Shown here one piece after another: positions 1 through 7,687 of a stretch of DNA of 64,000 nt; within the stretch, counting starts at the first letter, position 1, and every line of letters starts with the position of its first letter. This DNA is from Pseudomonas sp. UMAB-08. Its GTDB lineage: Bacteria; Pseudomonadota; Gammaproteobacteria; Pseudomonadales; Pseudomonadaceae. Below the pieces are notes generated by a model. It did not search any database. It saw nothing but the letters and a program-made list of their open reading frames with translations, and was not told the DNA's origin. The stretch covers positions 397,052 to 461,051 of the forward strand of contig NZ_LT607415.1 of the NCBI RefSeq assembly GCF_900095225.1, given 5' to 3'. The position numbers and the translations under genes were made by a program.

Positions 1-810
1 CAGGGGTTGCACTATCAGATTGAGGCCATGCGGCACGCTTATGTCGACCGGAACAGCTATCTGGGCGATCCAGATTTTGTCAAAAATCCGCTGACTCACC
101 TGCTGGATAAAAATTATGCGGCGAAGCTCCGTGCGTCTATCGATCCGCAAAAAGCCGGTATTTCGCGTGATATCAAGCCGGGGGTGGCACCTCACGAGGG
201 CAACAACACCACGCACTATTCGATCGTAGACAAATGGGGCAACGCAGTCTCGGTGACATACACGCTGAACGATTGGTTTGGCGCGGGGGTCATGGCCAGT
301 AAGACCGGGGTCATCCTCAATGACGAGATGGACGACTTCACCTCCAAGGTGGGCGTACCCAATATGTATGGTCTTGTACAAGGTGAGGCAAATGCTATCG
401 CCCCAGGGAAAACACCGCTGTCCTCAATGAGTCCGACAATCGTCACCAAGGACGGAAAAACCGTCATGGTCGTCGGCACCCCAGGAGGCAGTCGGATTAT
501 CACGGCGACATTGCTGACAATGCTCAATGTGATCGACTACGGCATGAATATTCAGGAAGCAGTCGATGCGCCGCGATTCCATCAGCAATGGTTGCCTGAA
601 GAGACTAATCTTGAAGCGTTTGCTGTCAGCCCTGATACCCAAAAAATCCTCGAAGGTTGGGGGCAAAAGTTCACGGGGCCGCAGCCGTTCAACCATGTTG
701 CGGCGATTTTAGTCGGTGCGCCTTCGCTGGGTGGAAAACCGGTCGGCAAGAACCGCTTCTATGGTGCGAATGATCCGCGGCAGGGCTCAGGACTTTCACT
801 GGGCTATTAA
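1..810 (+). CDS. ggt: gamma-glutamyltransferase, 3' part (5' end outside window)
   Basis: The reading frame is open from the first base, so this is the C-terminal ~269 residues of a periplasmic gamma-glutamyltransferase, which cleaves glutathione and other gamma-glutamyl compounds. The segment NTTHYSIVD, followed by GNAVSVTYTLN, is the hallmark around the autocatalytic cleavage site: the second Thr is the N-terminal nucleophile of the small subunit. GVILNDEMDDF and PLSSMSPTIV are further conserved small-subunit motifs, and the GTPGGSRI glycine loop is present. The whole small subunit is therefore in view, and most of the large subunit lies upstream of the window. A hairpin follows the stop codon. 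Confidence 0.93.
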   Translation, partial: QGLHYQIEAMRHAYVDRNSYLGDPDFVKNPLTHLLDKNYAAKLRASIDPQKAGISRDIKPGVAPHEGNNTTHYSIVDKWGNAVSVTYTLNDWFGAGVMASKTGVILNDEMDDFTSKVGVPNMYGLVQGEANAIAPGKTPLSSMSPTIVTKDGKTVMVVGTPGGSRIITATLLTMLNVIDYGMNIQEAVDAPRFHQQWLPEETNLEAFAVSPDTQKILEGWGQKFTGPQPFNHVAAILVGAPSLGGKPVGKNRFYGANDPRQGSGLSLGY

Positions 811-824
811 ATGATGCAAGTGGT

Positions 825-849
825 GCAAAGCCCTGTTTCGGGGCTTTGC
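825..849 (+). terminator. stem-loop after ggt
   Basis: A 9-bp perfect inverted repeat (825-833 with 841-849) with a 7-nt loop starts 14 bases after the ggt stop. There is no T-run directly after the stem; a T-tract follows about 15 bases later. It is probably a transcription terminator or an mRNA 3' end structure. Confidence 0.5.
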
Positions 850-956
850 TGACCCGCGCAAAGGTTTTTTTCTTTTGAAACCTTGAGCATCCGCACGTTG
901 TCGTAATAGTCATGAGTCCATACAGTTTCCAATGGTTCACATCAGGAGGTTTCTCC

Positions 957-1292
957 ATGAATGCCCTGACGATCGAAGGCTGGTGCAAAATCAGCGGCGA
1001 GCAAAAGTCCACCCCTGTAGGGGATATCCATTTTTACGTTAATGGACCTGTTCATTTGCGTCTGGAGCAGGCCGAAGAACACTTGCAGAAGACCCACGAG
1101 CCTGAAGTCATGGTCGATGTCGATATGGGCTCGATGGACTTGATTCTCCCGGAAGGGTACGGCCCCTTGTCCGATTGCCAATTGCGCGTTTATTTGAGTG
1201 ATCAGCGCGGCCAGTTCCATTTGGTCGGGCATCGGGCGAGTGACGGTAGCTTGATCTATACCAACTCGGTGATGGTTGATCAGCTAGGGTAG
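957..1292 (+). CDS. conserved hypothetical protein, 111 aa
   Basis: I do not recognise a named family. The start at 957 is preferred because AGGAGG lies 8-13 bases upstream, whereas an in-frame ATG at 912 has no ribosome site. The protein is soluble, acidic, and has no signal peptide or membrane segment. It looks like a compact beta-rich domain (DIHFYVNGPVHLRL, VMVDVDMGSMDLILP, LRVYLSDQRGQFHLVG). Codon use matches its neighbours. It is a single gene between two hairpins. Confidence 0.75.
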   Translation: MNALTIEGWCKISGEQKSTPVGDIHFYVNGPVHLRLEQAEEHLQKTHEPEVMVDVDMGSMDLILPEGYGPLSDCQLRVYLSDQRGQFHLVGHRASDGSLIYTNSVMVDQLG

Positions 1293-1351
1293 CCGCGCAC
1301 TGTTCAACGACGCAGGAACTCTCCTGCCATTGATGAGTTTGAGCGCAATAT

Positions 1352-1393
1352 ACCTCGGCATGGCGCTGAATCCAGCCGGCGTCATGCCGAGGT
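1352..1393. terminator. bidirectional terminator-like inverted repeat
   Basis: An 11-bp perfect inverted repeat (1352-1362 with 1383-1393) encloses a 20-nt loop, between the convergent genes ending at 1292 (+) and 1406 (-). Neither side has a strong T-run. Confidence 0.5.
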
Positions 1394-1405
1394 GAATTGC
1401 CCTGA

Positions 1406-2452
1406 TTATTTGCGCGCTTCCAGGATCAGGTTAAACGGTGTTTCCGCTGCCCGGCGGAAGTGGGTGAACCCCGCCTCGGTGAAGACCTTGCGCAAGCGCG
1501 CCTCGCCAGCCTGAGCACCCAGACCGAGGCCGACCTCCTGAGACAGCGAGTTCGGTGTGCAGATAAAGGTCGATGCGGCGTAGAACAGTCGTCCCACGGG
1601 GGTCATGTTCTCGTCAAGCTTGTCGTTGGCGTACGGCTCCACCAGCAGAACCGTACCGTCAGGCTTGAGTGACTGATAGGCATGCTGGGCAGCACCTACG
1701 GGGTCGCCCATGTCGTGGAGACAGTCGAAGTAGCAGACCAGGTCGTAATCGTTGCCAGGGTAGTTCTTGGCTGTGCCCTGGGCGAAGCTCACGCGATCCG
1801 CCACGCCTCCTTCTTGCGCGCGTTGCGTCGCGATGTCGATGGACGGCGCGTGGTAGTCGATGCCTACAAAACGCGATGCCGGGAAGGCCTGCGCCATGAT
1901 CACTGTCGACGCGCCATGGCCGCAGCCAATGTCCACCACCTTGGCACCGGTTTTCAGCTTGTCGACCACGCCCTCCAGGGCCGGCAACCACTCGGCGACT
2001 AGATGCGCCCGATAGCCAGGCCTGAAGAAGCGTTCCGTACCGCTGAACATACACGGATGGTGATCGCCCCAAGCGAGGGAGCCATCGCCGCGCATGGCTG
2101 CGACCAGCTTGTCCTTGTCATGGAACAACGACGCGATGACCACTGCTCCGCCCGCCACATAGACCGGGGAGTCCTCAATCGCCAACGCCATGGCTTGTTC
2201 CTCTGGCAGACGGAATTGGCCATCGATGTGCTCGATGTAGCCGGACGCCGCGTGGGCGTTGAGCCATTCACGCACCAGGCGCGCGTTGCAGCCGGTTTTG
2301 CTGCCGAGTGCTTCGGGGGTGACAGGTTGGCTGTCAGCCATGGCCCGGTACAGACCCAGCTCATCGCCGAGGATGATGTTAGCGAGCATCGCCGCTCCGC
2401 CCATGTCGGAAACCAGCTTGCCCATGAACTCATTGAGTTTGGCCTCGTTCAT
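1406..2452 (-). CDS. class I SAM-dependent methyltransferase with N-terminal winged helix
   Basis: The 348-residue protein has an N-terminal all-helical/winged-helix region (about residues 1-110), as in Rv2258c-type and O-methyltransferase-like enzymes. A Rossmann methyltransferase domain follows. Motif I is VVDIGCGHGAS near residue 170, then the acidic loop FVGIDYHAPSI and motif II DYDLVCYFDCLHDMGDP. SAM binding is therefore well supported. The acceptor is not: the winged helix could serve for dimerisation rather than DNA binding. The ATG at 2452 has AGGAGG just upstream on the minus strand. It is a single-gene unit. Confidence 0.85.
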   Translation of the reverse strand: MNEAKLNEFMGKLVSDMGGAAMLANIILGDELGLYRAMADSQPVTPEALGSKTGCNARLVREWLNAHAASGYIEHIDGQFRLPEEQAMALAIEDSPVYVAGGAVVIASLFHDKDKLVAAMRGDGSLAWGDHHPCMFSGTERFFRPGYRAHLVAEWLPALEGVVDKLKTGAKVVDIGCGHGASTVIMAQAFPASRFVGIDYHAPSIDIATQRAQEGGVADRVSFAQGTAKNYPGNDYDLVCYFDCLHDMGDPVGAAQHAYQSLKPDGTVLLVEPYANDKLDENMTPVGRLFYAASTFICTPNSLSQEVGLGLGAQAGEARLRKVFTEAGFTHFRRAAETPFNLILEARK

Positions 2453-2800
2453 TGCGTGTCCTCCTATTTAGGAAGGCCACCGGCCAAGGCGTTGCGACTC
2501 CAGGCGACAACCTGCTCGGCGGTGGTCGGGGTCAATAAGTGTAGTCCGCCTCTAAGCGATGTGCAGTTGCTCTTCGTCGCTGCCTCAGCATATCTGGCGC
2601 TTGTGCTGGGTGAGGTAGATTCAAGGAAAGAGGATCAGCGGTCATACGCAAGGTTCGGGAGGCTGCTATTCCTTCCCATGGGAGCAGTCGTTTCAGGCCT
2701 GCCAGGGTGTGGGCCGGGAACAGACGCGTGGCCGTGGTCGCGGCGCCAGCCAGGTGCGTGAAGAGAAGAACAGGTGCCAATCCCTGTCAGGAGGTGGCAG
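2453..2800. other. intergenic region, nothing recognised
   Basis: About 350 bases separate the divergent methyltransferase gene and the DUF3303 gene. The region should hold both promoters, but I could not pick convincing -35/-10 pairs. The short open frames here lack ribosome sites and coding bias. Confidence 0.4.
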
Positions 2801-3082
2801 ATGCTATTCATTGTCAGTTGGTCAATCAGTCCCGAACGCCGTAATAGCGCGATTGAACGTTTTCTCAAAACAGGAGCCGTACCACCCGCAGGCGTAACCA
2901 TGCTGGGACGCTGGCATGCCATAGGGCGCATGACTGGCTTTGGCATCGCAGAAACCAGTGATCTTGCGCTGATGCAGAAATGGGTGCTTGAGTGGAGTGA
3001 CCTCATGAGTATGGAGATTCACCCGGCACTGACCGACGAACAGGCTGCTCCGCTACTGGCAGCAGCGGTCAGCAAGCACTAG
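2801..3082 (+). CDS. DUF3303-like small protein, 93 aa
   Basis: The start at 2801 is chosen because AGGAGG sits 6 bases upstream; an in-frame ATG at 2774 would bypass it. The sequence (MLFIVSWSI at the start, GRWHAIGRMTGFGIAE in the middle, MQKWVLEWSDLMSMEIHPAL at the end) matches the ferredoxin-like alpha/beta pattern of DUF3303, small cytoplasmic proteins of unknown function. No catalytic residues stand out. A strong terminator follows. Confidence 0.75.
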   Translation: MLFIVSWSISPERRNSAIERFLKTGAVPPAGVTMLGRWHAIGRMTGFGIAETSDLALMQKWVLEWSDLMSMEIHPALTDEQAAPLLAAAVSKH

Positions 3083-3110
3083 TTTCCGTCCGAGAAAGCG
3101 TTGATAAAAC

Positions 3111-3150
3111 AAGGACAGATTTATTTTGACCAATAAATCTGTCCTTTTTT
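3111..3150 (+). terminator. strong rho-independent terminator
   Basis: A 15-bp perfect stem (3111-3125 with 3132-3146) and a 6-nt loop are followed by an uninterrupted T-run to 3150. It ends the DUF3303 transcript. A-rich bases on the left side could also let it serve the minus-strand gene that ends at 3207. Confidence 0.88.
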
Positions 3151-3206
3151 CAGGGCGCCAGGCGCTTGTGCGATAACAGGACTGATGGGGGCTCCAGATC
3201 AGGCCG

Positions 3207-4358
3207 TTATTGCGCGTTGGGCAACGCAACCCCTTTTGGCCACAGCAGCCAGATCTCGCCCTGTTGTTTCATATTGCCTGCCAACTCACCGGCCTCGGTG
3301 CCGGTGCCCCAGAACAGATCCGCGCGGACTTCGCCAGCGATGGCGCCCCCCGTGTCCTGAGCGGCAACAGGCCGTACCACCTCGCTGCCATCGGGGCGTG
3401 TGGTGGAGAGCCAGAGCAGGCTGCCCAAGGGGATGACCTTGCGGTCGATCGCCACGCTGTAGCCTGCCGTCAGCGGCACGTTCAATGAGCCGCGCGGACC
3501 TTCATTGCTGTCAGGTCGTCGGCTGAAGAATACGTAGCTGGGGTTGCTCGCCAGTAACTCCGGAACCCGATCCGGGTTGGCACGGGCCCAGTCGTGGATC
3601 CGGCCCATGGTCACGTCTTCTTTTTTGAGTTGACCCTGCTCGACCAGCCAGCGGCCCACCGGCTTGTAGGGATGGCCGTTCTGGTCGGCGTAACCAATGC
3701 GCAATTGCTGACCGTTATCCAGTTGGATGCGGCCGGACCCCTGGATCTGTAGAAACTGCAGGTCCATGGGGTCGCTCAGCCAGGCCAGCACAGGGGCGTT
3801 CACACCTTGGCGTGCAATGGTGGCTGCATCGTCATAGGGCTTGAGTGTTCGGCCTTCGAGGCGACCGCGCAGGCGCTTGCCTTTGAGTTCGGGGTAGAGG
3901 CTGTCCAGCGCCACCACCACTAGATCGTCGGGAACGCCGTGGACCGGCACCGCCGTTTCCTCGGTACGTTCAAGGCTGCCCCGATAGATCGGTTCGTAAT
4001 AACCGGTGATCAGACCGTGCTTGCTGCGGTCGGCCGAACGCAGGGCGTACACCTGCAGCTGGGTCTTGAGAAAGTCGCGAATCGCGGCGGTGGTAGGTGG
4101 CACCTGAGTGGCTGCGCTGCACGGGCCTTTCCAGACGGGATCATTGGCCAGTCGTGCGCACGCTGAATACCAGGCGTTGAAACCGGCCTGCAGGTCGCTG
4201 TCGCTGACGGCGGGCAGATCGTCCCAGTTGCCGCTGACATAGGTGGCTGCCGCAGGCGGTTCTGTCTTTTGGGCGCCGCCATCGCAACCCGCCAGCAGGG
4301 CGATGAGGGGGGCTGCGCACAGTAAAAGCCGGCGCCAGTGAAAACGGGGGTTAATCAC
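3207..4358 (-). CDS. mltA: membrane-bound lytic murein transglycosylase A (MltA)
   Basis: MltA is a lipoprotein that cleaves the glycan strand of peptidoglycan to anhydro-muropeptides. I choose the GTG at 4358, which gives 383 residues starting INPRFHWRRLLLCAAPLIALLAGC, a textbook lipoprotein signal with Cys25 as the lipid site. A longer frame from 4421 would place the signal internally. The MltA domain contains GLITGYYEP and the C-terminal 3D domain has its conserved aspartates in AAQDTGGAI and RADLFWG, where the family's catalytic Asp lies. The gene stands alone. The residue after the lipid Cys is Asp, which in E. coli would favour inner-membrane retention; in Pseudomonas that rule is less strict. 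Confidence 0.92.
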   Translation of the reverse strand: MINPRFHWRRLLLCAAPLIALLAGCDGGAQKTEPPAAATYVSGNWDDLPAVSDSDLQAGFNAWYSACARLANDPVWKGPCSAATQVPPTTAAIRDFLKTQLQVYALRSADRSKHGLITGYYEPIYRGSLERTEETAVPVHGVPDDLVVVALDSLYPELKGKRLRGRLEGRTLKPYDDAATIARQGVNAPVLAWLSDPMDLQFLQIQGSGRIQLDNGQQLRIGYADQNGHPYKPVGRWLVEQGQLKKEDVTMGRIHDWARANPDRVPELLASNPSYVFFSRRPDSNEGPRGSLNVPLTAGYSVAIDRKVIPLGSLLWLSTTRPDGSEVVRPVAAQDTGGAIAGEVRADLFWGTGTEAGELAGNMKQQGEIWLLWPKGVALPNAQ

Positions 4359-4421
4359 GCAATGTGTTCCAGATGGACAATTCGAGGGCCGTAGCTTGGT
4401 GAAACCCGTCACTGACGTCAA

Positions 4422-4510
4422 ATCAAGCGCGACGAACAGGTCAGCGCCTACTTTTTCGAATACTCAGGCGACCCGCGCCTGGTCAAGCAAATCGCCGCCG
4501 CCAGCGATGC
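4422..4510 (+). pseudogene. possible remnant of a degraded coding sequence
   Basis: In the 461-base gap between mltA and the monooxygenase gene, the frame starting at 4422 reads IKRDEQVSAYFFEYSGDPRLVKQIAAASD. Nearly every third position is G or C, as in real genes here. A stop lies four codons upstream and there is no usable start, so if it is coding it is a fragment. I do not recognise the parent protein. The rest of the gap is AT-rich promoter DNA. Confidence 0.3.
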
Positions 4511-4691
4511 GAGGACACGCGGCGACGTCGGCTCAATAGTTTCAGCGCTACCCTCAAGCAATAACGGGCGCTCACATTCTTTGTCGCTCTACTGTCGGTC
4601 AGCCAACAGCAGTTAAACAATTCGATGAGTTTGTGGGTGGATCAATCTTCGTAAAATCACATAACTAGTTGAAAAATAATATAAAAATTAT

Positions 4692-4708
4692 TCGGCATGG
4701 CCTGTGCA
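4692..4708 (+). promoter_or_regulatory. sigma-54 promoter of the sulfur-scavenging monooxygenase
   Basis: GG at 4694-4695 and GC at 4706-4707 are 12 bases apart within CGGCATG-N4-GTGCA, which matches the -24/-12 consensus TGGCACG-N4-TTGCA well. The predicted start of transcription is about 4719, upstream of a short leader ORF. Sulfur-starvation genes of the sfn type are known to depend on the sigma-54 activator SfnR, which fits the genes downstream. Confidence 0.65.
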
Positions 4709-4756
4709 GAGAGAGGAGACGAAATCCGATATCCCTCGACACTCTGGAGTCAGCCC

Positions 4757-4819
4757 ATGTTATCTCCTGCATTCCCCCGCTTTGACTGCGCTTTGCCTTC
4801 AGCAGTAGGAGCCCTGTAA
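4757..4819 (+). CDS. 20-aa leader peptide ahead of the monooxygenase gene
   Basis: ATG at 4757 has GGAG 7 bases upstream and the frame ends with TAA at 4817-4819, directly abutting the ATG at 4820. The peptide is MLSPAFPRFDCALPSAVGAL. Good ribosome site, position inside the predicted transcript and zero-gap junction suggest translational coupling or a regulatory leader. No family is recognisable. Confidence 0.4.
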   Translation: MLSPAFPRFDCALPSAVGAL

Positions 4820-6226
4820 ATGTCCCGTGAAATTCGTCTCAACGCCTTCGATATGAATTGTGTCGGCCACCAGTCACCTGGGTTGTGGGCGCATCCGCGT
4901 GATCGCTCATGGCAATACAAAGACCTGGAGTACTGGACTGACCTGGCGAAAATCCTTGAACGCGGCAAGTTTGACGGGCTGTTCATTGCCGACGTACTGG
5001 GCATTTACGACGTTTATAACGGCAACGGCGATGCAGCAATCCGTCAGGCGGCCCAGGTACCGGTGAACGATCCGTTGCAATTGATTCCACCGATGGCCAT
5101 GGTCACCGAACACCTGGGATTTGGCCTGACCGCATCGTTGTCTTTCGAGCACCCTTATCCTTTCGCTCGACGCCTGTCGACCCTGGACCACCTGACCAAA
5201 GGTCGCGCCGGCTGGAATATCGTGACGTCGTACCTGGAGAGCGGTGCGAAGAACCTGGGGCAGAAAGCGCAGACTGAACACGATGCGCGTTACGACTATG
5301 CCGAGGAATACCTCGAGGTTTGCTACAAACTCTGGGAAGGGAGCTGGGAAGACGGCGCGGTCCTGCGTGACCGTGAGCGGCGGATTTTCAGTGACCCAAA
5401 CAAAATTCATGAGATTCAGCACGTCGGTAAACATTTTCAGGTGCCCGGTATCCATCTCTGCGAGCCGTCGCCGCAACGCACACCGGTGCTGTACCAGGCG
5501 GGTGCGTCGAGCCGTGGCAAACAGTTTGCCGCCGAGCAGGCTGAGTGCGTGTTCGTCGCCGCGCCGTCAAAAGCACAGTTGAAGAAAACCGTGGCCGATA
5601 TTCGTCGTCGCGCAGCTGAAGCGGGCCGTGACCCGAAGAAAATCCTGATCTTCAATTTGCAGACGGTGATCCTGGGCGAGACCGATGCCAAGGCCAAAGC
5701 CAAGTTCGAGGAATACAAGACTTGGGTCAGCTACGAAGGTGCGATGGCGCTGATCTCGGGCTGGACCGGGATTGATTTCAGTCAGTTCAAACCGGACGAA
5801 CCGCTCAAGCATGTCCACACCAACGCGATTCAATCGGCGGTGGAAGCGTTCTCTACCGCCGAGCCGGATACGATCTGGACCCCCAACGAACTGGCCAACT
5901 GGGTGGGCATTGGTGGTTTTGGTCCTCTGTTCGTCGGCGGTCCGGAAACGGTGGCCGATCTGCTTCAGGAGTGGGTCGAAGACACGGATGTTGACGGCTT
6001 CAACCTGGCCTACGCGGTCACTCACGAAACCTTCATCGACGCCGTGGACTTGCTGGTGCCGGAGTTGCAGAAGCGCGGTGTGTTCAAGACTGAATATGCC
6101 CCCGGAACCCTGCGCGAAAAACTGTTCGGCGCCGGTCCGCGCCTGCCCGATATACACCCTGGCAGCGCCTACCGCGACCTGAAAGCCTTCCAGCTCAGGA
6201 CCGCCCCATCGCCTGATCAGGCCTGA
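4820..6226 (+). CDS. NtaA/DmoA-family FMN-dependent monooxygenase
   Basis: The 468-residue protein belongs to the bacterial luciferase-like (LLM) class, subgroup NtaA/SnaA/DmoA, which uses FMNH2 from a separate reductase to oxidise small sulfur or amine compounds. Family features are MSREIRLNAFDMN at the start, FDGLFIADVLGIYDVY, GFGLTASLSFEHPYPFARRLSTLDHLTKGRAGWNIVTS and the phosphate/FMN loop YQAGASSRGKQFAAEQAE. Length is normal for the group. The neighbouring SfnB-type gene and the sigma-54 promoter point to use of an organosulfur compound under sulfate limitation. The substrate cannot be read from sequence. No flavin reductase is encoded nearby. Confidence 0.88.
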   Translation: MSREIRLNAFDMNCVGHQSPGLWAHPRDRSWQYKDLEYWTDLAKILERGKFDGLFIADVLGIYDVYNGNGDAAIRQAAQVPVNDPLQLIPPMAMVTEHLGFGLTASLSFEHPYPFARRLSTLDHLTKGRAGWNIVTSYLESGAKNLGQKAQTEHDARYDYAEEYLEVCYKLWEGSWEDGAVLRDRERRIFSDPNKIHEIQHVGKHFQVPGIHLCEPSPQRTPVLYQAGASSRGKQFAAEQAECVFVAAPSKAQLKKTVADIRRRAAEAGRDPKKILIFNLQTVILGETDAKAKAKFEEYKTWVSYEGAMALISGWTGIDFSQFKPDEPLKHVHTNAIQSAVEAFSTAEPDTIWTPNELANWVGIGGFGPLFVGGPETVADLLQEWVEDTDVDGFNLAYAVTHETFIDAVDLLVPELQKRGVFKTEYAPGTLREKLFGAGPRLPDIHPGSAYRDLKAFQLRTAPSPDQA

Positions 6227-6236
6227 GTCAACCCAG

Positions 6237-6267
6237 GATCCGGGCACCACGGTAAGGAGCCCGGATC
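6237..6267 (+). terminator. stem-loop after the monooxygenase gene
   Basis: A 9-bp perfect inverted repeat (6237-6245 with 6259-6267) begins 10 bases after the stop. There is no T-run, so it may attenuate or protect the transcript rather than end it. Confidence 0.45.
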
Positions 6268-6359
6268 AACTGTTGCCACGCCGACATCACATCAGCAAAT
6301 CGTCGTTTTCAGGCACACCGATTTATTCGTAACCCCCCGTAATTGCTGGTGTTCAGACT

Positions 6360-6375
6360 GGGCACGGAAGCTGCA
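6360..6375 (+). promoter_or_regulatory. sigma-54 promoter of sfnB-like gene
   Basis: GG at 6361-6362 and GC at 6373-6374 have the exact 12-base spacing. The sequence GGGCACG-GAAG-CTGCA differs from consensus at one position in each box. Predicted transcription start is about 6386, only 26 bases before the ATG. Confidence 0.72.
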
Positions 6376-6411
6376 ATCACCCTTGGCATCTATTGATCGT
6401 CGAGTGCTTCC

Positions 6412-7635
6412 ATGTCCCATTTACCGCTGTCTGCCGACTACTCCATCAATCCTCCCACCGCGCATGTGATTCGCGACGAAGCCGAAGCGTTGGCTGTTGC
6501 TGGACACGTCGCGGCCCTGCTTCTGGAAAACGATGCCGAGCGTGATCGCACTCGCCAAGTGCCTGCCGATATTGTCGATATCTATTCCAACAGCGGCTTG
6601 TGGGGTATCAGTGTGCCCAGGGCGTATGGCGGAGCGCAGGTGTCTTATGCGGTGCTGGCGCAGGTCATCGCGATCATCTCGGCGGCTGACCCTTCTCTCG
6701 GGCAGATCCCGCAGAATCACTACTGCCTGCTTGAGGACATTCGGCTGCAAGGTTCTCCTGATCAGCAGGCGTATTTTTTTGCGTTGGCGCTGCAAGGGCA
6801 TCGCTTTGCTAACGCGATATCTGAAACAGGCGGCAAGAACGTTCAGGACATTCAGGCAACCGTGCGCCACGACGGCGATGGTCATGTGATCAACGGCCGC
6901 AAGGGCTATTGCACGGGTTCGTTGTACGCCCATTGGCTGGGGGTGCTGGCGCTGGATGAAGAGCAGAGAGGTCAGCTGGCGTTCGTTGAGCGCGGCACAC
7001 CGGGGCTGGTGATTGTCGATGACTGGGACAGCATAGGTCAGCGCACGACCTCCAGCGGCACGGTGCTGGCAGACAATCTGCGCGTGCCGGCTTTCAATCT
7101 GCTCCCGGTCTGGCGCTCCTACGACAGCCCGACGCTTGCAGGGCCTTTTGCTCAGCTCACCACCGCCGCCATCGACGCCGGGATCGCTCGTGCCGCCTTG
7201 CGCGACACCCTGGTGTTTGTTCGTGAGCAGGCGCGGCCATGGATTGATTCCGGCGTTGAAAAAGCCAGCGAAGACCCGCTGACGATTGTGCAAATCGGCG
7301 CGTTGGACATTCGGCTGGAAGCTGCGGAAGCGCTGCTCGAACGTGCCGGTAAAACCCTCGACGCCGCGCGCGGTGAGACCACCGAAGACAACCTTGCATT
7401 GGCCTCCGTCGCGGTTGCCAGAGCCAAGGTCCTGACCACCGAAATCGCCATCGAAGCCAGCAACAAACTGTTTGAGCTGGGCGGTACGCGCTCGACCTTG
7501 AAAAAACACAACTTTGATCGCCACTGGCGCAATGCACGGGTTCATACCCTGCACGACCCGGTGCGCTGGAAGTATCACGTTATTGGCAACTGGTTACTCA
7601 ACGGCGTCAAGCCACCCCGTCACGACTGGTCATGA
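6412..7635 (+). CDS. sfnB: SfnB-type sulfur-acquisition oxidoreductase (acyl-CoA dehydrogenase fold)
   Basis: The 407-residue flavoprotein has the acyl-CoA dehydrogenase/DszC-like architecture: an N-terminal helical domain, a central beta domain (GHRFANAISETGGKN, HVINGRKGYCTGSLYAHW) and a C-terminal four-helix domain (ASNKLFELGGTRSTLKKHNFDRHWRNARVHTLHDP). The ending LHDPVRWKYHVIGNWLLNG is typical of the SfnB family of sulfate-starvation-induced oxidoreductases. It has its own sigma-54 promoter and is followed 52 bases later by a binding-protein gene, probably in the same transcript. Role in organosulfur use is known for the family; the substrate is unknown. Confidence 0.88.
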   Translation: MSHLPLSADYSINPPTAHVIRDEAEALAVAGHVAALLLENDAERDRTRQVPADIVDIYSNSGLWGISVPRAYGGAQVSYAVLAQVIAIISAADPSLGQIPQNHYCLLEDIRLQGSPDQQAYFFALALQGHRFANAISETGGKNVQDIQATVRHDGDGHVINGRKGYCTGSLYAHWLGVLALDEEQRGQLAFVERGTPGLVIVDDWDSIGQRTTSSGTVLADNLRVPAFNLLPVWRSYDSPTLAGPFAQLTTAAIDAGIARAALRDTLVFVREQARPWIDSGVEKASEDPLTIVQIGALDIRLEAAEALLERAGKTLDAARGETTEDNLALASVAVARAKVLTTEIAIEASNKLFELGGTRSTLKKHNFDRHWRNARVHTLHDPVRWKYHVIGNWLLNGVKPPRHDWS

Positions 7636-7687
7636 AGACCGAACGTGCCACACGCAGCACTCCCTTTATGCCTTTCAGGAGCACACG

